NCBI RefSeq assembly: GCF_921293095.1
Contig: NC_060248.1
Span: 131,204,972 to 131,268,971 of the forward strand
Length of the DNA stretch: 64,000 bases
Source of the DNA: Ischnura elegans
Lineage: Eukaryota; Arthropoda; Insecta; Odonata; Coenagrionidae
Reading direction: 5' to 3'
This document shows positions 1-11,893 of this stretch, piece after piece. Both the position numbers and the translations under genes were made by a program. The notes under the pieces were generated by a model that was not told the origin of the DNA, did no database searches, and saw nothing but the letters and a program-made list of their open reading frames with translations. Position 1 is the stretch's first letter. The number at the start of each line of letters is the position of its first letter.

Positions 1-2313
1 ATAGTTTAGCAGGCTTTTATTTGTGATTAAATTTATGATTGTGTTTATTTTTGCTCAAAAGAGTGTGAAGTAGATAATCTTAAACTGATGGTCTGAAACT
101 AAATCTGAAATGATCTAATCTTTAATCCAAGGATTGGATAGGAAATATCTCTGTATCTCTTTTCCATCTCTTGATGTAGCTTGTTTACCTGTTGTTTTAC
201 CTTAATGTCAAGATAAATTTCATCTACTGTGGAAGTTGTCACTAAGATGGTGAGGTCCTTGTAACATGGAAAAAATTATACATTAATAAATGATTCAGTT
301 AAACTGTGAGAGGTCTGCTGGATTACAGTACATAACATTTTTTTAAGTTATGAATTTTTGGTTGAAAGGGTTGTAAATCTTCTTCCACTTACCCTAGTTA
401 ATTTTTCCTTGCACACAATCTCAATGACTGCACATGTGCATAAGTTATAAGCAAGACATTGCAATGCAAAAGCGAAAAACTGTCTCATTCATACACAAAC
501 ATAAATATAACTCGTTCAAAGAAATGATTGAGCCAAAATTTGAGTATTAGGTGATTAAATTCATGAAAATACCGAATTAATAAACTTATTCCTGGACATT
601 CTGACAAGAATGGGGTATTTTCTCTTAATTTTGTTTGAAATTTCTGTTCCTTTTCATACTTATTAAATGTGGTAATGGTTATTGTTGTGGATGTCTTTGC
701 TAGCCCCTGGATCTTCCTTACTTCTGTGGACATTCCCTTGAGCTCGTCCACATGTATCTTCTTTCCTTCTGTCCCTTTCGTCTACACTCCTGCTCTACCA
801 ACCTCCTTTTCTCGTTTGTACCTTTGGCTCCTGTTTCTCTTTCTCGTGTGTCACTTTTCTTTTTTGTCTCCTTTTCTGCTGGGCACAAACAAATTTCTCT
901 TCACTTTTTTTTCTCGCCTTCTATGTATATTCTTGTCTATTGTTTACCTGGGTGTAATGCCAACTTTCTGGTTTTTTAATGGATACGTGCTACCTATTGT
1001 CGCCTGGGTGTTACCAACCATATGGTTATGGGGTGTGGATGTCTCTTCATAGGTACAACCTCTTGCCCTGAAATTGTGTGTATTTGAGTTAAATTTGGGT
1101 GTTAAGTATGCGATTGATGGGATGGATTTTGGGTATGGGACTGCAAATGACTCAGATTAAATAAGTTTTTGACTTACAGGTAATTTTAAAGGTAAGGGAA
1201 TGAATGAAGTTTATAAAAATAGTTTTCAGTCCATTTGAAATGAAGGCAGTGCATGAAATTTTTCTTTAAATTACGATGCATTGTTTTCCTTTGGTTATTT
1301 CCACTGAAGACTACTGGAAAACATTTTAATTACTTCGCAAATTGGTGAAATTCATGTATGTGTGTCGGAAATTTCCAAATACAAATGTTGTATGGTTAAG
1401 AGAGTTTTTCCTGTGGGTTGCTTATAAATGGAATCATACCAGAATATGAAATGAGAGTGAAAAGTTGAGGGAGAAGAAGAAAATTGAAAGCTTAAAAGAA
1501 TTCAAAGTATATTCCTTTTGTCACTCATAAAAGGACTTTGGGGATGTTGAGAACTGGAAGTTGGAAGAATTTTGTATTATTAGGGAGGAAAAGAACAGGG
1601 ATCATGGATAAAATTGGAGGGATCAGCGTTATGCTTAACTTAAGGAGGAAATTTAATGTTAGAATGAGGACGAGCAGTTGTGACTTGAAAAACTGGTATG
1701 CTGTCTATGACTTAGTTGTTTCTTCGATAATTTTATAAATCATGTGCACAACTGGCCAATTTTTCCATTGAGGCTGCCATAACAGATGAAATCGGTTGTA
1801 TACATCATTGATAAAAATATTGTGGGAGTAATCCAGTTCAATGATTGATTGTTGACATCAGACCACTAAGTGATGTCAGTTAATCAATTTCTGGTATGTT
1901 TCCTTAAGGGTAAACCTATCATAATTCTATAACAATTATCTATTTTATCTATAACAAATTTATAATTAAGCCTACAAGAGCTCCAATCTGTAGCTTTAAC
2001 TGTCTTGGAAATATGTATGCTAATGAATTCGATCAATTCGACTTTTACTTTGTACACAACCCTGGTAACTTTTACTGGAAAATTATATATTGGTAAGACG
2101 CGTTTTGATGCTGAGGCGTCATTCTCAAGTACACTGTTTGTTATCCAGACAATCCAATAAATATGCAGACAGTCTGGTATAACTCTGCATCGAAACGCAT
2201 CGTACCAATAAATAATTTTCCAGTGAAAAGTTACTGGGGTTGTGTATTTTATTTCATGCATGCTGATGTTTTAGTTGTAAGCATGTCTTAATGCAATTGC
2301 TTTCCTATTTCAG
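1..2313 (+). other. Slu7 intron sequence (5' part of gene lies left of the window)
   Basis: I see no exon here. The first exon in the window begins after a TTTCAG acceptor ending at 2313 and encodes the middle of Slu7, so this stretch is read as intron by inference. It is AT-rich, with a pyrimidine-rich run around 680-930. The open frames here are short, low in complexity and resemble no family I know. A 190-bp MITE lies at 2055-2244. Confidence 0.6.
2055..2244. mobile_element. 190-bp MITE with about 57-bp terminal inverted repeats, TA target
   Basis: The left arm starts CACAACCCTGGTAACTTTTA and the right arm ends in its near complement. About 57 bp pair at each end with a handful of mismatches. 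TA flanks both sides (2053-2054 and 2245-2246), as for Tc1/mariner-type elements. It has no coding capacity. It sits in a Slu7 intron just 70 bp before an exon acceptor. Confidence 0.7.
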
Positions 2314-5300
2314 AATTCATATTGCACTGGGGAGGCTGGCCGGGCGATAAACACTCCAAGCATAGCAATTGCGAGCACGTCCGGTGTAGAAACATCGTCA
2401 TGGGGTGCTAGTTGGTTAGCTGAGACTCCGTCGCAGCCCGAGGAGGAGAAATTGATGGAGAGAGCGCACTCTTCAAAAGCATCGACCAAGAAAAAAGAGA
2501 AGGATGAATCATCCTCAGCATCCTCATCCTCATCTTCTTCCTCTTCATCATCTTCGTCATCGAGTGAGGTAAATGCAGTATTACAACCACCTCATGTCCA
2601 TGCAATGCTACTTCAAAAAATTTTGTTACTCTCAATGAGAATTAATGGTCGCAAACAGAAAAATCTTACTACCAGGGAGCCGAAAATTTTTCACGATGAT
2701 GAATTAGCAATGCCTATGTACCACACAAAATAAACGAAATGATGTTAATCAAAGCATAATATCCCATAAAAAACAATGTAAAAAGTGAATATCGGCTCCT
2801 AGACCTCACAATTCCTATGTGAAAAAATTTAGCATATCATATCTGGGGCATTTTTTATGATGGGAATGCCAAACTATGGCATGAATACGAGTTCCTGTCT
2901 TCATCAACAATAGCAGCAGTGACGTAAATCCTTCTCCATTTTTGTATCTTCCCGCCTTTGCTTTTCGGTTTCGCTAGGGGGTGTGGTCCAATGAATGCTA
3001 CGATGCTACTGCCGCCACCAGACGCCACAGACAGTGCTCCGAAGCACCGGTCCATAGGCCCTACGTTCGCTATGAGAATTTCTTTTCGGACCGGTCAGGA
3101 GTGAAATCAAAATGGCGCAAATGAGCGAGGGCGGGCAAACTGGGATTATGAAATCAATGGGATGATTTTAATTGTGAATTGAGGCGGGTGGGCGTCGCCT
3201 GGGCATCATCATCACAGAAACAGCAGTAACAGGAACCAAAATTATTGTGGACATTGCTCTCTTGGACATTTTCGTGGAAATGTCTCTGATGCTAAAATTT
3301 GCTAAAACCGTAATCGCAATTAACAATATACACACCGTTTTACACTTTGCATAGACTGTATTACTGCCCATGAAATGAACAACCTGCAATGCCTGCCATT
3401 TTGCCTTTTTTCTCATGCGAAATTTAAAAGACTTGATGTTATTGCGAAGCAAAGGTGCGATAAACGAATGACGATCTCAAAATTTTCGTGACGTTATTGC
3501 GAAATGATGTTAAACGGGGTGACGTAGAACGAGGACTCACTGTGCATCAAGCAAGGGCCTTCTTCCCTGTCGATCAAAAAGGTTTTTTTTTTTTTAGCCC
3601 ATCCATAGACGTTTTGGCGAACGTTTCTTATCTTGGGGTGATCCAGGCCGAGTCTGTGGCTGCTTCCCTCCTTCCTGCCCTCACCCAGGAATAGGAAAAA
3701 GAGCATTATTTACAGCAAAGGAAAGAACCCGGGGTCATGTTATGGGTCTGTCGTGGTTATTTAGGTGCTACTATGTCGAGAACGGTGAAATATTTTCTTT
3801 CATTGGTTCTCTCGCTCGCTCTCCACTTAACTTTCAACGGTCTGTTATGGTAAGTTTTCCGTAATGAATACACTTGAAAGAGATGTACGGTTGAGGCTTG
3901 GAAAAAGCATCTTTCTGCATGGGTGATTTGTTGTCAAGCTTACGACACATCCAATGATTGATGCTGCAGGTAATGAAGGAAGTTGACCAGAATGATATCA
4001 TGAAATATGGTTGCTAATGGAAAAAATCTGGTTTTTCAGTGATGATAGAATTCAGCTAAAGCCCCTTTCCAATGATTGAACATTGAAATTTTTACTCTGT
4101 GCTGGCCACCCAGCCAGGAGTGGCTCTCCGTGCGATATGGAAAAGGTTAGCGGAACAGAGAGCGGAATGGAGAGCTGCGTCACTGTGCGACATTGTGGGT
4201 TTGGATTTTTGAACCTGATGATGCTGCACAGCAATGAAACTGGTTCTCACTAAAATCATACGTGAAATTTACTAAGTTTTTTTCACCACCATCATCATCA
4301 TTATTCAACAATCCTAAGATTGGTTTGACGCAGCTCTCCATTCCTCTCTCTGTTCCGCTAACCTTTTCCATATCGACGTATTTCTTCTCTTTTGCATCCT
4401 TAATAACCCTTTGTCCTGTGTAACTCATTCGGGGCCGTCCCTTGCCCTTATTCCCTTCCACCCATCCATCTACGATTGTTTTCATCAGGCTGCCGTGCCT
4501 CAAAATGTGGCCAACTAAGCTGTCCCGTCCTCTGTTCAAGGTTTTTTAGGAAATTTCTCTTTTATCCTACTCTTCTTAGCGCTTCCTTGTTACTTACACG
4601 GTCAATCCATTTTATCTTCATCATTCTTCAGTAGCATCTTCTTTTCACACGTCAACTTCCAAGCCTCTCTTCCATACGGAAACATACTCCTTATGTAGCA
4701 TCTGATGAAGTCTTTTTTTTTCATTTGTGTTATTTTTTTGTCTGTTTTCTATCAAGGAAAAATAAAGAAACCATATACATAGTTGCATTGAAATTGTTGT
4801 TTTCATAATGTTTCCCGTGAGTTATATGTATAGTTCTGTTGGCATTTTAGCATTGTAAAAACCCAGTTCAAATGACATCCCTTACTAACAAAACAACTGG
4901 TATCACTTGGGAATTGTAATCAGGGTATTGAATTCTTTGATTAATCGTGTTTTGAATTTGGTGTTCATTGGTTGAATGTTTAGCAGGATGACTCTGAGGA
5001 AGAAAGGAGAAAGAGGAAAAAGAAGAAGAAGAAGATGAAGAAGAAGGCTCTAAAGGAAAAGAAGAAGTTGAAGAAGCGGAAGGCCGATGAAGACGATCCA
5101 GAGGAAAAGCTGTTGAAGGTATGCTAATCTATGAGCAACACTTTGAAAGTTGCAGTATTTTAAAAGTAACCTGTTGTCAGGTTGCTGATGTATTTTTAGT
5201 ACATACTTTTCCCATCAAAGCTTTATTCATATCGAAATTCTATGTGGCAATACTTTTTATCAATTACCGTATTTCTCCGAATATAGTCCCCCTCTGAATA

Positions 5301-8300
5301 TAGTCCCCCTCTGAATATAGTCCCCCCCCCCCCTAATTTTGAGGTTTCAGTTTCAGGAAAAGTAAAAAAAAATGCCTTTGAATATAGTCCCCCCCCTTTA
5401 CTTTTACCACAGGCATTTTTTGAAAAAAAGGGGGACTATATTCAGACATGTACGGTATTGTTTCCCATCTTTCTACCAAACATATGGAATTATATTATAA
5501 TTTGAGTCAGAGAAAAAGAGAAATTCCATCTGGTCACCTCATAAGAAGTCATTTCATGTCTGAAAAATAATTAATTTAATGTTCTAATGAATGAAATTAG
5601 AGTAATTTTTGGCCATGATAAATTTAATCACATCTAAAGGAATCAATCCCTTGTGCTCCCAAAATGTGTATTTGGGCTTTTCAGCTTTAAGCCTTTCAGA
5701 CCAAACCATTAGCAAATTATTAAAGTAAGATTCATTTTGATAATTTTTATGAATTACATATTTCAGCCATGTTTTGCTTTTTGTTAATTTTGCGTGTCGT
5801 ATTTGGAAGTGATCTGATTTGTTGGAAGAAAATGGTTATGTTTGGATCCAGAATTCAAATACACAACCAATAAAAGCTTTTTATGAAGACAGACAAAAAA
5901 TACGGAATGGTTTGGGAGCCCAAATGGTTCATCACAGAAATAAACCTAACACATTGCGGACCGGGTGTATAAATCCAATCTCTTCCGGTGGGACAGGGCA
6001 TTTAACCCCTCAAGCCTGGCGGGCATTTAATTAAATCCCATCTCAGCGGCTGGATGAGATTTAAATGACTTCCCTTTTTCGCATACTATCATTCAATAAT
6101 GTATATCATTCATAGTATACGATCAGTATCGTTGAAAATTTTTGTAAACTTGCGTAATATAATGCGCTACTATATAATAATTTTTCGAGCGATTTGAAAA
6201 AATATTTATTGTTTTATGTATCTCCTTTTATGAACTAATGAATGAATTTTCAATTTTGAAAGATTTTAATTTGGTTTCGAATAAGCTACGAGATCTCTAA
6301 CATTCCATGCATTAAAAAAATACAATTACATGATGTGTTTTAGTTATTTGTGGTTGAAAATTTCATAACAGATTGGATACTTTCGATAGGATTGCCCGTT
6401 TCGCCTACTTGAAAATTTATCACTTCGCCCATTTCTCTGACTTTGTTCTATTACTACTGTATCATTTCATATAGGTAATCACGTTCTAATGTTTCAAACG
6501 TCAATATGTTAATATTCAAATGATTTTACCTTAGAAAATCTGCTTTGTGTGACATGATTTGAAGCAATCCAAACATAATCCCACTGCACATTTTTCAGAC
6601 CAGTACACGCAGTCTCTTCATTTCCCATATTAGGCACAAACTGCACACCTCCTTTGAGACTTTGATTTCTTCCCAGCTGCAGGAATTGTCTTTAAGAAAT
6701 GTATTTATTTTTATTTTATTATTTTTATATTTTTATTTTTATCTTTATTTATATTGAGTCTTGGTACTAAATTGTGTAATGAGTGACGGCCATGTCCAAA
6801 CGGTTCGTATGACGTTGGATATTTCAAAAATATTACCTCGACTAATGGCACACGAAATGATAAGTCAAATTTTTATACGTGTTTTTCCTATGAACAACAT
6901 ATGACTTTAGGACTGCCACATTCAATAGTCTCCTAAATAACTTCATACACCACTTGTAATGGCGTTTTTTTTCCGTTACATTCGAATGCAATAACAGGTC
7001 CTTGAAATTCACCCCATCAATGAATTTACTATAACCTAACACACAAACAGACTTTCGAGTCTCTTTTTTGCCTTCCAACATTATTCCCTTTTCATAGGAT
7101 CCCCAATTATAAAAAAATACCACACACAGGAAGTACACCTGATGAGAATTTCAACACACTGCCTGAAAGAACACCACACAGCATGAATGACTAGTGGACT
7201 GAAGCTCGTGGTTTAGAAGCTCCCTCAAGAGGCGAGAAAATATCTCGAAGGGGCCCTGGTATACGCTGACTGTTTAGATGGAATCTTATCTTCGTTGATT
7301 ACTGTCCAGAAAAAAATTAAAAAAATAAATGCAGAGCAAGGCACATGGCCCCTTCGCTTAGGACGCTAAGGACTAACGAGGCGGACCAAACACACTTGGG
7401 GCTCGAGGTGACGACAAACATGGAGAAGATGGATAGAAGGCAATGAGCTTAGAAGATACAGTATCTCAAGCTAAAGTAGCTGACCCTTCTCGACGTCTGT
7501 CAAGCAGAATAGGCAGAAGTTATCATGATAGAACAGCTGAAGGAAGGCGTTGAGTTTTTGGACCGAAGTCGTCAACGCTGGTTTAAAACGGAATTTTATC
7601 AGAGCATTTTTTAAAAATCTTGAAGGCATAAAGCCGCTATGAATATTTTATTGGAGAGGAAAAATAATTCTTCAAAAGAGAGAGTAATTAGTTTTAAATT
7701 AAAAAATAATATCTGGCGAAGAAAAAATATTATATACAGTAGGTCAGGAAGCGTACTGGGTACGCATGACGGCGGCATACGAAATTTAAAGGGCGCGTAC
7801 TGGGTATGCATGACGGCGGCATACGAAATTTAAAGGGCGCGTACTGGGTATGCATGACGGCGGCATACGAAATTTAAAGTGCGCGTACTGGGTATGCATG
7901 ACGGCGGCATACGAAATTTAAAGGGCGCGTACTGGGTATGCATGACGGCATTGAGGGGTTAAAGGAGCTTTATCCTCAAAGATGTTGATACATGAAAACT
8001 TGTCTTGCATGTTCAAATTTTGATGTTTTTAATAAAATTTTGATTGTTTTACTCACCCGAGAAGTTAGTACAGTGCAACCGTGATAAAATGAGACCCCAC
8101 GGTGGTGCTCAAATAAACTCTCGTTGTGGCGAATTGTGGCTTTAGTGGAGGTGGAGCAAATAACAGCTAATAAACCCATTGTCAACACTTATTAGGAACA
8201 GGACTTGTGCGGCGACGGAGGCATTTCTATCCGATAAACGTAAACATAAATCCAGACGAAAGGCGATGTTTTTGTTGCATGACTAAATTTCCTTACCTTA

Positions 8301-10668
8301 ATAACAAACTAGCCATTCAATTTATAAGCACCGTACAATGCACAACCGACGAAGCCATATTTCCATGCACGTGGTGCATTTACATGATCAATTTATTATT
8401 TTGATATTTTCCGCTGAAAATTCGAAATCTATTGCTGTTAAAACAGTATTGTGGTTATTTAATGCCTCAAATGCTTCCATTGGTGTATGTTTAATGTTCC
8501 CATGCATTACGCAGAAGTTATTAAATAATGTATCGCATTTGTTTCTGCAGACGAAAAAGGGGGAAGGTGGTAGAACGATCCTGCCTTGGATGACCTTTTC
8601 TATCATCCAATATAATATCTTCATTATCTGCACTAAAAAGTTTGCAAAACATTCTTAATGATGTGATTAAAATTGCCTATGTTTAAAAAAAGTTCCATTT
8701 TGAGTGTTACGCCCGCGACGTCATTGAAACAATGCATTGAGTGTATACACGGCACTGCAATAAAAACGAATTGAATTAAAATTGTTAATACAAGAAAAGA
8801 ATTAAATTGATATTATTTCACAAAAAATATAACACTTATATTACGCTGGTGTCACTTAAGTAAAACAAATGCAAGCTTCGAGAAACTTCGACAAATATAC
8901 ATAACACGCATGGGTTAGATATGCACAGTGTTAACGCCGACTCTATGGGGCTTGAGGGGGCCCGAGCCCCCTCAAAAAGTCGTTATGGCTGTGAGGAAAA
9001 AATGTGTCAGGCTTGTCGATTTTCCCCGGAGTGTCCAGATGTCAAGATTCGAGTTATAATGGTTCTAATGTTGATCATACGACTCTTCTAAAATGCTGAA
9101 AAAACTTAAAACTCACTACTTATAAAATTTCCCGGTGCAAGATCCCCGGTTAGGGCCCCCCAATATTTTTTGTAAGTCGGCGTCCCTGGATATGCAACAA
9201 AGAAATGAAAAAGGATATGCATCTGATGGACCCTAGTGCCAACAAAACTTACGAGTATAAATTTATTGATTTAACATTCTCACTAATGGCTGGGAAGCAT
9301 GAGTAAGAATGCAGAATTTTTTAAATTAAATAAACTAAAAGCGCAGCATCAGCTTTTCACATATGTCATCGTTAACAGCATGTATTACCTGCCTCTAGAA
9401 GCGTCATTGCAAGAAACACCCGTACTGCAAAGGTTTTGTCGGGGTGTAGGTTGCAAAAGAGTTCCATTCTGTCAGAATATTTCATTTAAAGAAATGATTC
9501 CTCAGTCAACTACGTGACTTCTGATCTCTAACCAAGTGATCAAAGAACACAAGAATGTCCCATAGGAGGCCAATACACATTATAAGCTGGAAAAACATAA
9601 GAGACTAACAAAGATAAGCATCGTGGCCATCTTATCCTCTTCTATCTTGGAACAAAAGATAGGGTGAACACTGTAAGGACCCTCAGATTCCTTGGCCCTG
9701 GGAAACTTTAGTGTTTACATTGGGCAATGTAGATAGGATACCATGTGAGAATCAAGATCATAGCACGTGTGAAGGCCAGCCATAAACTATCTAGAAATGA
9801 CATTTTCATATGACATATTAAATAGTTTCTGTATTAGAAAATGTAATATTTAATTGGTTTTGTTTTTACATGGTATGACTTAGTGAATTTTGATTTCTAC
9901 ACATTATTAATCTCTAAAAGTGAACTATGCTCACTCAATAGTACTTACAATTTCAAAATTTGAATAATATAAAACTAATTTAAATCATTGAAAGAACATT
10001 CTCAAATACACCATAAGAAAATAGAAATGTAAGTAACCAATGTTAAAAGAAGCAGAGTAAGTTTTGATGATGTCTCCATGTTCCTGGGTTTCACCGCGTG
10101 GATTTTCTTTGTGACGACAGTTTCGCCGGTATTCCAACCGGCGTCTTCAGGTCGATCTGTCGAAACTGTCGTCACAAAGAAAATCCACGCGGTGAAACCC
10201 AGGAACATGGAGACATCATCTAGACAACGCCGCGGAAAACTACGCATCGACAGAGTAAGTTTTGTTATTTTATGAGAAAACATGGAAAACTCTGTGAAAT
10301 TTCCTAAACATTTGACGCGTAAAACACGGAGATCTCTATAATCAGTGCACAATGTGTTTAATGACTAATCTGTTGGAAATTAAATAGGCTTTGCTTTTGA
10401 ATCATGACGGTTCTTGTGATAGTTTTGTAGCTGTGAACCTTAATCCTGGGATTAAAATGCAGATTTCATTAAATTTTGTTTTGATTTTCTTCAGGCTCTG
10501 AAGAAGGAGGAGCAGATGCAAGCAGAAGCCGACCGGTTGCTGGCAATGGATGAAAGGAAACGAGCTTATAACAGCATGTACGAGGCTAAGGCACCCACGG
10601 CTGAAGAAATGGAGGCATACCTGATCAAGAGGAAGAGGGATGAAGACCCTATGGCACAATTCATGTGA
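2314..10668 (+). CDS. Slu7: Pre-mRNA-splicing factor SLU7, C-terminal exons (partial gene)
   Basis: Three phase-0 exons are visible: 2314-2568 (85 codons), 4987-5118 (44 codons) and 10495-10668 (57 codons plus TGA). All have GT donors and AG acceptors. The first opens with the SLU7 signature YCTGEAG. The second is a Lys/Arg/Glu-rich stretch where vertebrate SLU7 has a poly-lysine segment. The last contains [12 protein letters not shown] followed by [16 protein letters not shown], the strongly conserved SLU7 tail. SLU7 is a nuclear second-step splicing factor that helps position the 3' splice site. The zinc knuckle and N-terminal exons lie left of the window. The first exon ends in a run of about 16 serines encoded by TCN/AGT codons, which looks lineage-specific. 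All three exons are intact. The 5376-bp last intron carries several small repeats. Confidence 0.92.
2569..4986 (+). other. Slu7 intron
   Basis: This intron runs from the GTAAAT donor at 2569 to the TTTAGCAG acceptor at 4986. Apart from a decayed LINE 3' end at about 4080-4740, I recognise nothing. Short open frames near 2855-3055 and 3168-3452 have no family resemblance I can defend. Confidence 0.75.
4080..4740 (-). pseudogene. RTE-like LINE 3'-end fragments, partly in inverted pair
   Basis: On the - strand (about 4740 to 4300) decayed frames carry the C-terminal signature of insect endonuclease-reverse transcriptase LINEs: a YGRE-W remnant of the YGSETW block, then [20 protein letters not shown], then GKGRPR. 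The 3' end is an ATGATGATGATGG-type tail near 4290-4305. About 50 bp at 4133-4183 on the + strand match 4323-4375 on the - strand, so a second, oppositely oriented fragment abuts the first. Several frameshifts are present. It is dead sequence inside a Slu7 intron. Confidence 0.7.
5267..5455. mobile_element. 189-bp MITE with GAATATAGTCCCCC motif arrays
   Basis: The ends form an imperfect inverted repeat: CCGTATTTCTCCGAATATAG at the left, and the complement of a CCGTACATGTCTGAATATAG block at the right. TA is on both outer sides (5265-5266 and 5456-5457). The left arm carries a 17-bp unit GAATATAGTCCCCCTCT repeated about three times, and C-rich and G-rich tracts face each other across the element. 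It is non-coding. Confidence 0.6.
6842..7138 (-). pseudogene. piggyBac-like transposase fragment
   Basis: A 98-residue open frame contains [13 protein letters not shown] followed by [24 protein letters not shown]. This matches the piggyBac (PGBD-type) pattern of GVDxxDQLL and then a KKW-KLF-RLLNV-NAYI-YR block after the catalytic core. The catalytic aspartates expected upstream are not recognisable, and the following sequence has stops. I see no TTAA-bounded ends. It is a dead fragment within the Slu7 intron. Confidence 0.6.
7751..7949. repeat. 44-bp tandem repeat, 4.5 copies
   Basis: Units start at 7751, 7795, 7839, 7883 and 7927 (last copy 23 bp). The unit begins GCGTACTGGGTATGCATGAC and ends ATTTAAAGGGC. 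Copies differ at one or two positions only (for example TACGC for TATGC in the first and AAAGTGC in the third), so the array is young or homogenised. Each unit contains a GCATGAC/GGCATAC pseudo-palindromic core. Confidence 0.95.
8934..9183. mobile_element. About 250-bp non-coding repeat with ACGCCGACT ends
   Basis: The left end AACGCCGACT is inverted at the right end (AGTCGGCGT). The interior begins with a G-rich/C-rich hairpin (GGGGGCCCGAGCCCCC) and ends with a C-rich block. A shorter related G/C hairpin piece occurs at about 12272-12325, which supports a dispersed repeat. I see no target duplication I can assert. Confidence 0.45.
10053..10264. mobile_element. Fold-back insertion: 60-bp perfect inverted repeat with 14-bp direct repeats
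   Basis: Arms 10066-10125 and 10161-10220 are perfect reverse complements over 60 bp, around a 35-base loop that itself has a CCGG/CCGG stem. The 14-base sequence CAGAGTAAGTTTTG occurs on both sides (10053-10066 and 10251-10264), which looks like a target-site duplication. On the - strand the loop reads CTGAAGA, a hairpin, then GAAAC, which resembles a hammerhead core. It lies 230 bp before the last Slu7 exon. Confidence 0.7.
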
Positions 10669-10739
10669 ACTAATGTTCTATGATTTATGAGAATATTATG
10701 TAAAAAGTGTAAATAAGCCAAAGTTATTGTCATTTAAGT

Positions 10740-10745
10740 AATAAA
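10740..10745 (+). terminator. Slu7 poly(A) signal AATAAA
   Basis: A canonical AATAAA lies 72 bp after the Slu7 stop codon, in an A/T-rich 3' UTR with GT-rich sequence following. Confidence 0.6.
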
Positions 10746-11893
10746 TGTAAGCTGTGCTTAATATGGTCCCAGTATTTATGTTTTTCTGTACATTGTCATT
10801 CTTGCTTTCTGCTCTCCCAAGTTTCTTTTTTTTTCTAATGAGTTTCTTGTTATTACTCTAATGGTTAACATAGGTAGTATGTCAATGATTGTTATATTCT
10901 TCTCCTTTCGTGAAAAAATGATACATATATGTAGTTATTAAATGGTTCATTTATGGTAATGGTAATTGATTTTAATAGACAGTACTGCAGCATTTTAGGA
11001 AGGTAAATTGTTCTTAAAGCACACATCTTCATGAGTACTTGAATGTTAATGCCCAAATTTGAACAAATAAGGTATATTATTGTATATATTAATCTGCACT
11101 CACAGTAACTTGTGGGAATCTCTAAAACATATGCATTTTTGCAAATCAATTTCTATCTGGATCCAAACAAATAGGTATACAGTGGGAATTCGTTTTAGTG
11201 AGTTTGGCTTATATCGAGGAGGAGGGTTATAACAATTGGTTTCAGCATACCGACAAAAGGACTTTGATTCAAATGCCAAAATATAATAGCCAAAATTTAC
11301 CCGCCTCTGTTAGGGTTAATATATGGTCATCTGTTGCATAAACAGTAGTTCATGCAGTTTCCTGAAATATTATTATGTAAAATTGGGCATCCATGTATTT
11401 CCTTGCAATTTATTCAAGAAATTGCTCTTTCCTCATTTGGCTAAATGAGCTGCAATTGCACAACATGCTTTTCATCACACCATGGACATAAGCAGTAGGG
11501 GAAACAGAAAAAACTCAAGGGGAGACACAAAAGATACCTTGAGCTACCTTTACTCTTTTATCCTAGTAAAAATGTAATTAAGTCACAATTTTAGTTTAAG
11601 AAAGTTTTATATGAACTGATTATACAAATCTACAAGAAAATACCATCTTGTGATCTAAAAAAAGTTAAATTGTTGTTCAGTAATGCAGGTTGCCCAGCAA
11701 GGGGGGGACATGTGTTTTCCAATATGTATCCTCCACTGCCCCATTTGCTTTTGTGTGCCTGTGGTCCAATCCAGGTAGAGTAGCACATTCAGAGCAAATA
11801 TGTACGTGCTATTCGTTAATCCCTTCATTGAATTCTCTTTGGTTCTATCATGAAGGCTGCGCGTTTCGTCAAAAACTGCTACGGGCGTACAGT

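Larger units (their letters stand above)
5119..10494 (+). other. Last Slu7 intron (5376 bp)
   Basis: This intron runs from a GTATGC donor to a TTCTTCAG acceptor. It holds a C-rich MITE (5267-5455), a piggyBac-like fragment (6842-7138), a 44-bp tandem repeat (7751-7949), a G/C-rich repeat (8934-9183) and a 60-bp perfect hairpin (10066-10220), listed separately. An AT-only run lies around 6690-6760. I recognise nothing else. Confidence 0.8.

Noticed and set aside
669-1052. 127-codon hydrophobic open frame in the first intron
   Set aside because: It translates a pyrimidine-rich tract into Phe/Leu/Ser-rich sequence. It overlaps another open frame of the same kind and has no conserved motif.
8388-8658. 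Opposing frames of 81 and 106 codons in the Slu7 intron
   Set aside because: I considered a transposase remnant on the - strand ([12 protein letters not shown] segment) but could not tie it to any family.
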